Assembly: GCF_018812025.1 (NCBI RefSeq)
Contig: NC_063045.1
Coordinates: 17,409,046-17,473,045, forward strand
Length of the DNA: 64,000 nucleotides
Direction: 5' to 3'
From: Megalobrama amblycephala
Taxonomy: Eukaryota > Chordata > Actinopteri > Cypriniformes > Xenocyprididae
The position numbers and the translations under genes are program-made. Shown one piece after another: positions 36,301 through 64,000 of the stretch; positions within the stretch are counted from its first letter, which is position 1; every line of letters starts with the position of its first letter. The notes beneath the pieces were generated by a model. That model saw only the letters and a program-made list of their open reading frames with translations, made no database searches and was not told the origin of the DNA.

Positions 36301-37447
36301 TAAATATATATTTTAAGTACATACATTTAATAGCCTAAGTAACATCAACAATAATAATAATAAAAATTATTATTATTAGTAGTAGTACTATTATTATGGG
36401 AAAATTGTTAAAATAATAATAATAATAATAATAATTGTTATAAAAAGTAGGGAAAAATAAATAACCATAATAATATTTTTTATAAAAAAATAGGTATTAT
36501 AATATATTATATTATAGGGATAATTATTATTTTTACTTTTTTATTTTTATTTATTTATTTATTTATTTGTTTAGCAAACTGCAGTGCTACAAACAACTTT
36601 CTCAGCAAGCATGTCCTTAACTGCCAAGGCAACTGTCAAAGCCATATATTTCCTGGGTACCAAGTAATTTCCGGACACATTCAGTGGTTGACAATAACGC
36701 TGCCCTCGATTTTAAAGCATAGATCACTGCATAAGGAAGCCATATGGATGCGTGTAAGCAACAGCATCCTTTACAATCTTTGTGTTTCAATATAAGAGAG
36801 AAGAACAGAGTGTCTTTATTACCCAGTTATCATAAATAAAAGCCGTACACAAGCCTGGGAGTGAGTGATAGACAGTGTGAGCGTATAAAACACATCCATC
36901 CCTGTGCGAGAGTGTTTTACTGCCATCTACAGAGCGTCCACACAAACACAGAGAGGTTAATATAAGGCTCAAAATAGGAAACATTTTTCTTTGCGAGGTA
37001 CAACTCATTTTCTCCTGCATATTTTTGTATCGTTTTTTCCATTTTTGATGCCCGTGGTTGGTGGAAATCTTTATTCTGGCTGGCGCTGACCCATTAAAAA
37101 CCTGAGGAGACTTTAGGATATGTCACTCAGCTGTGTTTGAGTGCTCTCTCATGGCATTCTCTCCCGAAAAAACACTTCTTCCTTAGCTCAACCAGACACA
37201 GACCCCTGGTTTCCCAACTTCCTAATTGGCCACAGCTCTAGAATGGCCTGTGACTCCAAAAGCCCCAGAATTTCAATCAAGCTGCACAAAAGAGGCCTGT
37301 GTTTCTGAGTCCATCTCCGTCTATCCATTCAGCCCTATGTTTGTCTGTCTCTCTCTCTCCTGCTGCCTTACTCACATTGATGGACAGGTACTAAGGTCAT
37401 AAAGTCATCTTCCACCTCTCGCATGAGGCTAAAATCTGGTTGTGACT
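36301..37447. other. no gene seen; AT-rich then complex
   Basis: ATT/AATAATA runs to about 36560, then unique GC-balanced sequence 36600-37440 without recognisable exons. Confidence 0.4.
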
Positions 37448-38927
37448 TACACTGTAAAAAAAATCCCGTTGTTTCTACGGAAAAATACCGGCAGCTGTGG
37501 TTACCAGAACAATACTGTAAAAATGACATCAAACCGTAAACATACTTACGGAGTTACATGTGAATTTTACATTTTAAATCTGTTAAATTTACGGTAAAAT
37601 AACGTATTTCATTAACTGATATAATGTTAATTTACCAACCTAATGAAGTACTAATATCTGTTTTGTACCTTTATAATACACTGACAGTCACCAAACACAG
37701 TGGTGATGAGAGTCACATGATGAATCAAAATTCATCACAAACAGCTTTTCCACAAGCTGAGAAGAACAACACTAACATATAGAAGGTGCACACAGTGTCA
37801 TTCACACACACACTAAACACCATCATGGTAACATGCATGAAATTTTAAAAATGCAATAAACATTAATTTAACAACATTAGATGTAACATAATATCCTAAT
37901 GTACATAACTGATTAGAAAAAAATGAGAAAAACTAAGAAGAAACAGAGTTATTTCAACGAAAATATATCAAATGTGAAGTATCACGCAGGGAATTGTGGG
38001 AATGTCAATATACGGTTTTTCACTGTAAATTTTACAATTAATTGTTATTTTTCACTTCCAAAAACTGTGAATTTAATGGTATTTTACCGTAAAATTACAT
38101 TAAATGTACCATTAGATCTATTACAGTTATTCACCGTACACTGTAAAAAAAAATCCCGTTGTTTCTACGGAAAAATACCGGCAGCTGTGGTTACCAGAAC
38201 AATACTGTAAAAATGACATCAAACCGTAAACATACTTACGGAGTTACATGTGAATTTTACATTTTAAATCTGTTAAATTTACGGTAAAATAACGTATTTC
38301 ATTAACTGATATAATGTTAATTTACTAACCTAATGAAGTACTAATATCTGTTTTGTACCTTTATAATACACTGACAGTCACCAAACACAGTGGTGATGAG
38401 AGTCACATGATGAATCAAAGTTCATCACAAGCAGCTTTTCCACAAGCTGAGAAGCACAATACTAATATATAGAAGGTGCACACAGTGTCATTCACACACA
38501 CACTAAACACCATCATGGTAACATGCATGAAATTTTAAAAATGCAATAAACATTAATTTAACAACATTAGATGTAACATAAAACCCTAATGTACATAACT
38601 GATTAGAAAAAAATGAGAAAAACTAAGAAGAAACAGAGTTATTTCAACGAAAATATATCAAATGTGAAGTGTCACGCAGGGAATTGTGGGAATGTCAATT
38701 TACGGTTTTTCACTGTAAATTTTACAATGAATTGTTATTTTTCACTTCCAAAAACTGTGAATTTAACGGTATTTTACCGTAAAATTACATTAAATGTACC
38801 ATTAGATCTATTACAGTTATTCACCGTATATAGTACGGAAACTTTCTGTAAACCAATCAACAGTTTTTCACCGCAGCATTTTTACAGTCTTTTACTGTTA
38901 AAATCACGGTCATTTTTTACAGTGTAG
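37448..38927. mobile_element. inverted-repeat element containing a 690-bp tandem duplication
   Basis: The outer ends TTACACTGTAAAAAA and TTTTTTACAGTGTAGTAA are inverse. Inside, CACTGTAAAAAAAA plus TCCCGTTGTTTCTACGG starts at 37450 and again at 38140, and everything between is repeated with roughly ten differences by eye. Only the second copy continues to the right terminus. Many CGGTAAAAT / ATTTTACCG words make the interior self-complementary. ORFs of about 95-104 codons repeat with the unit but have no features. Confidence 0.8.
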
Positions 38928-39093
38928 TAAATAATTCAAACAGGACGACGGTTTGTTATTGAATGCTGAAAATATCTGGAGCAACTTATCTGTACTGAAT
39001 TACAGATGACTAAACTATTATTTATGTCATTACCCACTTTTTAAAAAAGTAGTAATATTTTTTATGAATTGTATTAATAATTTATATCATAAA

Positions 39094-39150
39094 TAGTGCT
39101 GTCAAACAATTAATGGCGATTAATCGCATCCAAAATAAAAGTTTATTAAC

Positions 39151-39185
<35 letters not shown>

Positions 39186-39384
39186 CTGTATATTTATTAT
39201 GTATATATTTAAGAAATATTTACATTATATAAATATATATAATTTGTGTTAAATAAATACATGCATGTGTGTGTATTTATATACACATAATAAATATACA
39301 CAGCACACACACATACAGTATATTATGTTAACAAACTTTTATTTTGGATGTGATTAATCACAATTAATCGTTTTGACAGCACTA
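39094..39384. mobile_element. palindromic MITE with (GT)n in the loop
   Basis: Left TAGTGCTGTCAAACAATTAA and right TTAATCGTTTTGACAGCACTA are inverse, continuing through ATCCAAAATAAAAGTTT. A (GT)15-type run near 39153-39182 sits between. Confidence 0.85.
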
Positions 39385-39851
39385 ATAATAAATTAATAAA
39401 AATACATTAAAAATAAAATATTCATAGTTATTTAATATATCGATATTTTAATGTATTTGTTTTACTAATTTATTATATTATTAGATACAATACAAATACA
39501 AATTCCTATTAAATATTTACATTTATAAGAATGTATTTGTATTTAATAATAATATCAACAGTTAATACTCATGTGTGCATATAATTTAATTAATATAAAA
39601 TATTTTTGTATTTAATACATTTATTATTTATACTACTATACATCAAATACACACATATATGAATTAAATAATGAATTATTAGTGTTATTAATTGTCTAAT
39701 TATTTTTTGTGTCAATACTATTATTGTTTATTATTCATTATCTTATTAATAAATGCTCATTTATTAAACATTAATAAATGTTAATTTCCAGCATATTTTG
39801 GGTTCATTTTAAGCAAGCAATACAGTCATTTTTATACAACAGTTGAGTTAA
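39385..39851. other. AT-rich DNA, no gene seen
   Basis: Almost entirely A/T with AATAAT/ATTTAT words. Confidence 0.5.
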
Positions 39852-39979
39852 ATAAAACTACCCAGCACGTTGGGCAAACATTTAACCCAACCGCTGGGTT
39901 AAAACAACCCAATTGCTGGGTTTGTCCATTTTCAACCCAACTTGGGTTGTTTTAAACCCAGCATTTTTTAGAGTGTAAT
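39852..39979. repeat. AACCCAGC/GCTGGGTT-rich short repeat element
   Basis: CCCAACCGCTGGGTT, CCCAATTGCTGGGTT and AACCCAACTTGGGTT give repeated short palindromes in 130 bp, a recurrent small-element style in fish DNA. Confidence 0.55.
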
Positions 39980-41215
39980 TTACACCATTGTTAAATAGTT
40001 AATATACTTAATTACTATTTTATGTATGTAATAATTCTACATTAAGTAGGCTATTAGTAATAGTATTATTGGGTAAATGGTTTAGTCATTTATACACCCA
40101 CATACATATACATACGTGTATTTGCAAACATCATTCTGTCCAAACTTGGATGACGTGATGCTAAAAGGAAATACTTACATTATATATATATATTTTAACA
40201 TGGAGTTGATCATTATAGTTTGCTGTGAAATGCTGCTCCCTACAGGAATTCAGAAGCACCGTCACTCATGTTCAGAATGTATGTATCTACTAGGTGTGCA
40301 TTGAATTGCATTGCATAAAATAAAACATCTGATTTATTGTTTGATCAGACTGCCAAAAGACTGAATTTTTACATCAATTTGGATTATGTTTTGAAAAGAA
40401 TACTCTTCTTACTATTTCTGTGTTGATTATACATGCCTTATTAGTCTATTATATAATCATATGTTTTTAACAGTATGCATCCTGCACATAGTATTATTTT
40501 TGGGTTCTATTTTTGTTGCTGAGGTGCAGTTGTTCAGTTTGACTGTCTTGCACTTGATTGTTGCCTGCAGACACAAATGGCCAATCCTGTATAGAACAAG
40601 GCAAAAACAGACTCATGAAACCAATTTACACTCCATTCTGCTGACTGAAACAAAGAGCTTGCCGGGAGGGGGTTACAGACATTTCCAGGCATCTGTAAAA
40701 AAAGAAAAAAGAAAAGGGCAACAGTTGTGCGGTTTGCATTATAAATGAAGACTGGGGCTGAAACAAACCTGGATCAGTTGCCAAGGAAACATATGCAAAG
40801 TAATTATAAATATCTTCACCTTGATAAAGCAAAAAGAGATATCACAGGTTCGTTCTGATCTCTGATTTTTTTTACACATCATTAACTAATTAATTAACTA
40901 TAAAAAATAATATAATATAATTAGTAGTAATATAATATCATAATTACCATATGTACGACACAACACTGCCACCTTGTGTTCACACCTCTTCCACACACTC
41001 CAAGAGCGCCTTAATGCAAAAGTAAACAAAACATAAATTTGGTATAATATGCTAGCTTTTTTCCAAACTCTTGTCTTGATTCATTATATATCTATTAAAG
41101 CATATCGCAGTTAAAATCACAGTCATGTATTAGATTTACATTTAATAATATTAATTTATTGCTCCTACAGAGACATGTTTAGACTTGCCTGCTGGCACTT
41201 TAATGTAATTATGTA
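39980..41215. other. intergenic, no gene seen
   Basis: Unique AT-rich DNA upstream of gtpbp1 with short ORFs only. Confidence 0.4.
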
Positions 41216-41751
41216 AATTAAATTATCACAAAGTAGGCGTGCCTTGACGGAGATCCCCTTCTGATACGTCATCTACACGAGTACTTTAATTAAAGTTGAA
41301 CTTTTTAAAAGGACAGCGCATTAAACCTAACTTTAGTTTCATATAAAGTCTCACTAAAAAAAAAAAAGTTTAGAAGTACTTATTCAGACTTACTTCGTTA
41401 ATTATTCATGAGTAGGCGTCGCTTTCATATTAAAAGTGCATAAATTACACTTAAAACGGGTAGTCTACGTTAAAGTCGATTACATTTTTTTTACAGTATG
41501 CCACGTGAAAACGTGCATTAAAATAAATCTAATTTCTGTTTAACATAAAAGTTAATAAAAGAAACTTTAAAATTTAGAAAGGCTACTTATTCACCGAGTA
41601 GGCGTGTCTCCCTAGAGGCCCCATATTCCTCATATTAAAAGTGCATGTAGTCTACGTTAGAGTGACAAAGTTGTAAGGTTAAACGCAATTTACCCTAATT
41701 TCAGAACCAACGAAAAAGAAAAAAAAACTTCTCTGGATCAATCCCTATTCC
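41216..41751 (+). promoter_or_regulatory. gtpbp1: gtpbp1 upstream region built of degenerate ~185-bp tandem units
   Basis: AGTAGGCGT occurs at 41232, 41411 and 41597, spaced 179 and 186 bp apart. The last two occurrences share CATATTAAAAGTGCAT (41426 and 41631) and TAGTCTACGTTA (41461 and 41648). The repeats run up to within about 100 bp of the start codon, so they probably form the proximal promoter and 5' UTR. The transcription start cannot be located from sequence alone. Confidence 0.5.
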
Positions 41752-57464
<15,713 letters not shown>

Positions 57465-58297
57465 GTTTCCTTCATCTCTCCCACCCAACACCACTGGTCA
57501 TCTGACTTTAACATTTTAAGTGAACACCAGAGGGCAGTAAAGCCTTTTTTTTCTTTCTTTTTTGTTTGCTCTCACTAAACCAGACTGATTTATTCCTCCT
57601 TAATTAGAAACGCTCATCTCCACTGACACAATCGTGCCAAAACCCTGACTGACAAGCAGCTGTTGTGTTCCTCGTCCACCCGCTCTTTTTTTTTTTTTCT
57701 CACCCTTATCAAACCCTTTTAACTTAATATTCTGTCAGCCATTGGAGTCTTAACATCCTGTAGTAAACACCTCAAAATCCCGGATTTTGTAGCCGGAATG
57801 TTTCCCCGAGGACCCAATTAAGGAGCCTACGACTGAAACCCTGTTTGTGTTCAGCGATTTTGCTATTTTTCATGTCATTTTCCTCCTTCGATTGAATTTG
57901 GCAAATGCTAACGGAGATGAAAGGGAGAAATCTGTTCTGCTTGTCAATCTCTCATGCCCCCTCATCCTCTTCTGATTTTAATGAGCGTTGTAGCTGCCGA
58001 GACGCACAAAATCTCGGCAGATAAAACCGGTCCCTCTTGGAGCGTCACAAATTAGGTGGCTTTCTGCTCTCCTGTGTTGCTTTTTCATTTCGTGACCCAG
58101 CATTACTTTCAAAAGGTCTCACCTTTTCAACAAAGAACGGGTAGCTAACTGAGATGACATGGCATTTAATTTGGATTCCTGTTTTCGCTTTCTCATTAAA
58201 CCATATTTTCTGTCTATTTATATTTATTCTAGACTCTTTTTAAACAAATTTTCCTGTGCAAGCCACTTTTGATCCAACCAAAGCGAGAGTAGACCTG

Positions 58298-58313
58298 AAT
58301 AAATACAAATAAA
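58298..58313 (+). terminator. gtpbp1: poly(A) signal pair, proximal
   Basis: Two AATAAA hexamers 10 bp apart, about 840 bp after the gtpbp1 stop. Confidence 0.35.
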
Positions 58314-58554
58314 ATGAACGAACGCTGACTAATTCACCCACATATGACAGTTTGGTCATTTGCTTACCTTACTCATGTTGTTCCAAACCAGCATTACTTT
58401 CTTTTTTGCTGGAAGTGTTTTTGTTTTCCATGCAATTACATTGAATGTTTTTATTTTATCAGTTGCTTTCCTGCAATTTGTGACGGTTCTTTTGCATCAC
58501 AAAAGTATCATAAAAGTGGTCCATAATACTATATTATGAGCTATATTTCAATTC

Positions 58555-59005
58555 TTAAAGGGTTAGTTCACCCAATTGAAAATTCTGTCATTTATTACTC
58601 ACCCTCGTGTCGTTCCACATCCGTAAGACCTTCGTTCTTCTTCGGAACACAAATGAAGATCTTTTTGATGAAGTCTGAGAGGTTTCTGTCTCTCCATAGA
58701 GATCCAACGCAACTACCACTCCAAGGTAAATTGTGTTTTTTTTGCTCAAACAAAGCACTCTTGTTGCTTCATAAAATTGAATTTAAGCAACTGTCGTCAC
58801 ATGGTGTACCTTGATGTCTTTTTCCTTCCTTTCTGGACCTTGGAGTGGTAGTTGCGTTGGATCTGGAGAGACAGAAACGTCTCAGACTTCTTCAAAAAGA
58901 TCTTAATTTGTGTTCCGAAGATGAACGAAGGTGGGTGAATCTGAATAACACAACGGTGAGTCATAAATGGCAGAATTTTCATTTTTGGGTGAACTAACCC
59001 ATTAA
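58555..59005. mobile_element. TTAA-flanked fold-back element, GGGTTAGTTCACC family, copy 5
   Basis: TTAA 58555-58558, then AGGGTTAGTTCACCC. The right end GGGTGAACTAACCCA is followed by TTAA at 59002. The arms CCGTAAGACCTTCGTTC / GATGAACGAAGG pair, and CCAACGCAACTACCACTCC pairs with its inverse at about 58840. Confidence 0.8.
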
Positions 59006-60343
59006 GTCATACCATAGCTTTGTCCGAGAAACAAACTGAAATTTAAGTCGTTATTTACTGATATCCTTATCCCGCTGTTAATTGTTGTCAGTGTGTAAAT
59101 AATGATGCATCACAAAAGTACCATAAGTGGTCCATAATACTTGTGTGCTATATTTCAAGTCTTCTCAAGTTGTACGATAGCTTTATATGGAAAACGAAGT
59201 GAAATTTAAGTTATTTATTGATATTCTTCCCCTACTGTTAATCATTGTAAGCAAATCGAATGAATCATTCAGATGGTTTTATGACTCAAAGATCTGACTC
59301 AAAAGAATTTGTATACAGATTTGCCGACAACACATATCTCATGAACTTTACATAGAGACATAGAGTGGACGCCAATATATTTTACTACAGTTTTGGTCTG
59401 TTTCTTACACAAAGCTTACTTTCCATAGAAGTCATATGGACCACATTTACGGTGCTTTTGAAGCTTGAAAACTGTAGTTCTCAGTTTAATTGTGAAAAGA
59501 GCAACTGTTACACATAAGAAAGAAAGTCATAAAGATTTGGAAAGACTTTAGGGTGAGTAAACGACCAAATTTTCACTTTTGGGTGAACTATACCTTTAAA
59601 TATGAACCTTAATTGGAGTTAATATGAAGTGGAGAATATGAAATCCAAGGTAAGATACAAATCCAGACCAAAAGAGTTCTACATCGAAAACTTCAAATCT
59701 TGTCTCTCAGGATAGTTTCATAATGTCCATTGCAATTTTTTGACAAAAGAAAAACACAATGCCCACACAATTGAACATAAATAACTTTCATTTACATAGT
59801 TTTCATGAGCCCAATGCTGCATTCACCGAAGGCATCGTTCAAGGCTTTTCTGGTTCTTGTTCTTGGGTTTGATCTGCTGTTCTTATTTTTTGAATCGATA
59901 AAGGTGAACCACAAGGCCTGTACTATCAGGGAGATCTTTAGACATTGATTTTAGTTTTATCCGAGGCAGCCAAGTAGATTTGAACTTTACAAGCCAAGTA
60001 GATTTTTTTACACATGATCTCTACAAGTTCAGTAAGAGTGCATGAAGACCACATGCAAGCCCTTAAGTTATGCAAAATAGATTTTCTTGAGGAACCTGGT
60101 GGATAATATTATTTTTTATTTTATTTTAATTTTTTTCATGCCCAGGGGTGGTACGTAGTATGATTTTCAGAAAAAATAGGCTGAAGTTTTAGAGCATTCA
60201 GTGCATTTTTTTTTTTTTTTTTTTAAGTTATTTTCTTTTTGATTCAATCCCCGTTTAGTGCATTGTTTCCTTTCTTGCATTAAAAATGTATGTACATTAT
60301 GTACAAATGAAACAGCATGTAATTTGTGTTGTAAATCCTTTTA

Positions 60344-60354
60344 AATAAAATAAA
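60344..60354 (+). terminator. gtpbp1: poly(A) signal pair, distal
   Basis: Overlapping AATAAA hexamers at 60344 and 60349, after a U-rich, low-repeat stretch that looks like an mRNA 3' end. Confidence 0.35.
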
Positions 60355-60370
60355 AAGTTATACAAAAACT

Positions 60371-62090
60371 CCAATAAATGCAGTAATCAGTCACTTTCCA
60401 GTAATGTTTGGCAAATCAAATGTAAAGATTTTACTTTAATTGTCTTTAATGTGTATTGTTATGTCTCTAGTTTGTCTAATGTGAAACAATTCCTCTGTGA
60501 AACTATTGAACTGAATTATTTGTAAACATTTAGTTTATTCTCCCTCAGACACTCATTTCTAATTTGTTATTCGCTCTTCTCTCCAACATGTCGAACAAAT
60601 ACACTATAAAAGAATCAAATTACTTACTGTCCCCAGCCCCACTGCTGCGTAAAAAGATATGAAACGCTCTCAGCCAACAAAACTGAGGCATTTAGGTAAT
60701 TTTGTCAAAACTCATTGAAGTAGTGGCATTAAAAAGCCAGCAGAACATCAAGCCACATGGTCAAACCGAGTCCTGTGGCGCCCCATTGCCTAATTTCTAG
60801 CCCTTTATGTCCCTTCTCCCCCGGAGGGGTCGAATGCTAGTCCTGTTGCTGAGATTCCAATAAATGTGTTATTCAAAAAGCCAATTTCAGTCTGCACCAT
60901 GTGTCGCCTTGGCATGTTCAATTGTATTGAGGGTTTTGATGCACCAGTAAACGGCATTAAATTCTTCAAATATTTTTTTTTAATTCAATTTTAATTTTCC
61001 CCTCCAGCTTTTACATTTTTAAAAACGTGCATGTCAATGAAGTCTGTAAGGTCTCTATTTCTCATTTTTGGACCCTTTAAGGTCATTATAGTGTGCAATA
61101 GTGCCTGTCCGTTTTTTCAGCGGTGTTGATTCCAGAAGTATTTTTTTCCATAGGGATTTTTTATACAAAACAAAGAAAAAATTTGTTAAAGAGTTATAAA
61201 CCATGAACCAAACCAACCAACTGTAAATCACAACATTACAAACTTTAATTTGGAGCAAAAGGGTATTTGAAAATTGGACAAAAAGACAAAGCTACAAGAC
61301 TTTATACTTAATGAATTTAATGAGGGAAAGAAGAAATACAACCCTATGATGCATTGCGAATGACAAATTAAAAAAGACAAAAATAAAACTGTTGATTTAA
61401 GGATGTTGACTGTGTGTATATATATTAACGTTTTACAGTTAAATACCCAATATGAATGAAGACCCAGAGTCAGAGTTTAAAAAAATAAATGACTGAAGAA
61501 TAGTTTGCAGTTTCAACAGCAGAAGTCAGCTTCAAGTCTCACAAGGAGTTCGTAGGCCACTAACTACGTCATTACTTGGGTTAAATGATTCTGATTGGCT
61601 AAGAAAAATAGACAAAATTAGTAATCTTCCACACATGGACAAATAGTCAGAAGCATATCTCTATCCATTACGATGCTGATGCTCGGACCCTGGATTTAAG
61701 CACAGGATTTCTTGTTAAGTCCAGAAGAAAAGGTGTCTGCAGGTCTCAAGCAGAGTGCCAGTTGTTCACCAGTACCCATAAAGGGCCTGCACAGAACACT
61801 TGGCGCACATACAAAGATACACATGATTCACAGCTTCTTCAAGGCTGAAGTTGGCCCAGGCTTTAACTATAACAGAAAAGTTTCTCAAAACACACTGATA
61901 AGTTGTACTTTTCTCTTAGTGAGGTACAGACAATATTCATCATTATTCTCTAGTGTTTAAAGATAAAAAGGAAAATACATTTTAAGAAGTCATTCAAATT
62001 TAATATTTAGAAAGATAAATGTTGATTAATAACTTACACTCAATTAATATATATTGAAGCAGCAGTGGATTCCAGAATATATACATATAC
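60371..62090. other. intergenic, no gene seen
   Basis: Unique AT-rich DNA. No sign of the next gene's exons on either strand. Confidence 0.4.
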
Positions 62091-62470
62091 ACAGTCGAAC
62101 CAAAATGTATTCAGACACCTTGAACATTTCATTCATTAATATAGTTTATTCACTATAGTTTAAAAAATGGTAATAAAATATGACAAGATCTCAGAGTTAA
62201 ACTGAGCCAGAAAAAAATACTCTTAATTATGTCAGATAACACTTAAGCAAAATATGGTCAGGTCAAAGTGTCTGAATAATTTTTGGTTCCAAATATTGAT
62301 CAATTTTACTGGTAGTCCACTGTATGAAGAATTTTTGGGTATAATATGTCACAGTTTACTTTATTTTGCTATCCTCACTTACATAAATGAACTATAGTGT
62401 CCTGCACCCACTATTAAAAATATATCAAAAATATAAAAAATGTCTGAATAATTTTTGGTTTGACTGTATA
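62091..62470. mobile_element. inverted-repeat MITE (ACAGTCGAACCAAAA ends)
   Basis: Left ACAGTCGAACCAAAATGTAT and right ATTTTTGGTTTGACTGT are inverse. TTCAGACACC / GTGTCTGAATAA also pair internally. Confidence 0.75.
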
Positions 62471-62744
62471 TAGTCAAGTCAAGTATGTATATATATTTAA
62501 GGTGTGGATGGGCACAATTCTCTGGAGATTTTTTTGCAAATTCATGGATAATGTCGTTTTTCAACAGGAATTCCATTATGCATGATTATTTAAAACATAA
62601 AATGAAATGATGCAGATTGATGAAAGCATATACAATTGATTAACAAGCTCATCATTAAAAATCAATTCTCCCATGGAGAAAATTAATGGGACATTTACAG
62701 CATAAGCATTTGAGGTGACAGATTGGGAAGTGAAATTTATCATA

Positions 62745-63119
62745 TGTGACCCTGGACCACAAATCCAGTCATAAGGGACAATTTTTTTTAAATTGTTGTA
62801 TGGTTTGTTAGGATAGGCCAATATTTGGTCGAGATACAACTATTTGAAAAACTGGAATCTGAGGGTGCAATAAAAAAATCAAAATATTGAGAAAATCGCC
62901 TTTAAAGTAGTCCTTAGCAATGCATTTTACTTACAAAAATAAATTTGATATATTTATATTTACTGTAGGAAATGTACAAAACATCTTCATAGAACATGAT
63001 CTTTACTTAATATCCTAATGATTTTTGGCATAAAAGAAAAATCGATAATTTTTACCCATACAATGTTATTGCTACAAATGTAGTGTGACTTATGACTGGT
63101 TTTGTGGTCCAGGGTCACA
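62745..63119. mobile_element. inverted-repeat MITE (TGTGACCCTGGACCACA ends)
   Basis: Left TGTGACCCTGGACCACAAAT with TCCAGTCATAAG pairs with right CTTATGACTGG and TTTGTGGTCCAGGGTCACA. This is a highly recurrent end type in fish genomes. No ORF. Confidence 0.85.
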
Positions 63120-64000
63120 TATTAGAATAACCAAGCAAGACAGATCACTCAGGGATTTTGTTTTTATTATTATTATTTTTTTTTTTTAACAAATTTGCTG
63201 ATTTCAAAGCATTTTTAGTAGTTGAAGCCATGTAAAGATGATCTGGTTGAAGTATTTATAACCAGATGAATAAACAGGCCTGTAGTTGACATAGGGAAGC
63301 CTGACAGCGAGATGGCTATCAAAGTTTGCAAATTGGTAATACACTAGGCTTGACTGAACAAAGGGGGGAAAAAAAAGTCTTTCATCTTGGAAAGGCAGAC
63401 TAAACAAAGTCAAAGAATGACATTGTTTTGAAAGAGGAAGCTTCAATCCTCTTTGCTTTGTCCAAACATGGCTTCTGTTTATTAGCCTGTGGTTATGCAC
63501 TGCCAATACATAAAATAATGCACAGAGGATTAACCAATCATGCTTAAAATGAGGGGCAGAGCTCTAATTAATAAACGCTAAGTGGCCTTAGATGCTGAAA
63601 TATAATCAATACTTCTGAGGACAACAAATTTGGAAAACTTTCTAGCTTCTGCACATGACCTTAAAAACAAAGGCTAATATTCTGGTATACAGAAAGAAGG
63701 GAACATCTCCTTTCTCTCTACCAGTGTCACAACTTGAAATTCATTGAGTGTACCAGATGCTAACGTGGACAGGCTGTGTAGCTCACCTTCATCTTCATAA
63801 GCCATGAATAAAACTACACAATGTAAGAGAAAATAACACCCTTGCAGAATATTGGTTTGTTCAAGTCCTCCTGGGAAGTTTGTATTTACAAGTTTGGAAG
63901 TGGTTATTACGATGTCAAATGCATTCAACTGACTTTGGTCAGAGCAAGATTGAGAAAACTTTTTACAAAAAAATACAGCAAGGTTTAACTCCTAAAAAGT
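63120..64000. other. no gene seen to the window end
   Basis: Unique sequence with - strand ORFs of 84-100 codons that lack recognisable motifs or paired splice sites. An exon of an unknown gene cannot be excluded. Confidence 0.35.

Larger units (their letters stand above)
57465..60370 (+). other. gtpbp1: gtpbp1 3' UTR candidate region with two groups of poly(A) signals
   Basis: No coding potential was seen after the stop. Overlapping AATAAA hexamers occur at 58298-58303 and 58308-58313, and again at 60344-60349 and 60349-60354. Either cluster could end the mRNA. A TTAA-flanked MITE at 58555-59005 lies between them, so the long form would carry a fold-back element. Confidence 0.4.

Noticed and set aside
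37923..38927. Pair of ORFs sharing MRKTKKKQSYF, which could look like a small gene family
   Set aside because: They are the two copies of the 690-bp duplication inside a MITE, rich in CGGTAAAAT words. There is no protein-like composition or codon pattern.
63204..63928. Two minus-strand ORFs of 84-100 codons as exons of a downstream gene
   Set aside because: No recognisable motif, signal peptide or paired splice sites; within chance expectation for length.
60371..64000. Neighbouring genes expected next to gtpbp1 by mammalian synteny (such as sun2 or josd1)
   Set aside because: No exon of either was recognised on either strand in this window.

Overview
This window is vertebrate nuclear DNA, most likely from a cyprinid-type teleost fish. 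One multi-exon protein gene with GT-AG introns sits in AT-rich DNA crowded with short inverted-repeat DNA transposons, Tc1-like remnants, and (TA)n, (GT)n and (GATA)n microsatellites. The species cannot be named from the sequence alone.

The one fully readable gene is gtpbp1 (GTP-binding protein 1, an EF-Tu/eEF1A-like translational GTPase) on the + strand at 41752-57464. Eleven coding exons join in frame, with every splice phase matching, into 650 codons plus a stop (643 from the second in-frame Met). The P-loop, DxxG, TKID and G5-like motifs and the basic C-terminal tail are all intact. Introns 2-4 are tiny (72, 80 and 80 nt). Introns 5-10 are swollen by transposable elements, including a three-level nest in the 6.5-kb intron 10 and a near-perfect hairpin of about 786 bp in intron 5. 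Intron 5 also holds a decayed duplicate of the end of exon 8.

On the - strand a CpG-rich promoter-like block at about 33240-33440 precedes a short exon with an initiator Met, a hydrophobic signal-peptide-like stretch and a good splice donor (33237 down to 33153). It looks like the first coding exon of a secreted or membrane protein whose remaining exons lie to the left, either unrecognised here or outside the window. Three (GATA)n arrays flank it.

The rest is non-coding. From 1 to 33 kb there are MITEs, an approximately 91-bp minisatellite, a degraded satellite with units of about 280 bp, two truncated Tc1/mariner elements, a retroelement-like proline/serine-rich relic inserted in an AT-rich array, and several fold-back elements flanked by TTAA. 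From 34 to 41 kb there are another Tc1 fragment, a palindromic TTCGTACGAA-type MITE, and an element containing a 690-bp internal tandem duplication. Right of gtpbp1 there are a 3' UTR/intergenic stretch and more MITEs. Several TE-free, higher-complexity stretches (about 560-960, 7650-8340, 10250-10700, 16400-16900, 23900-24320) could be conserved regulatory DNA, but that needs a comparative test.
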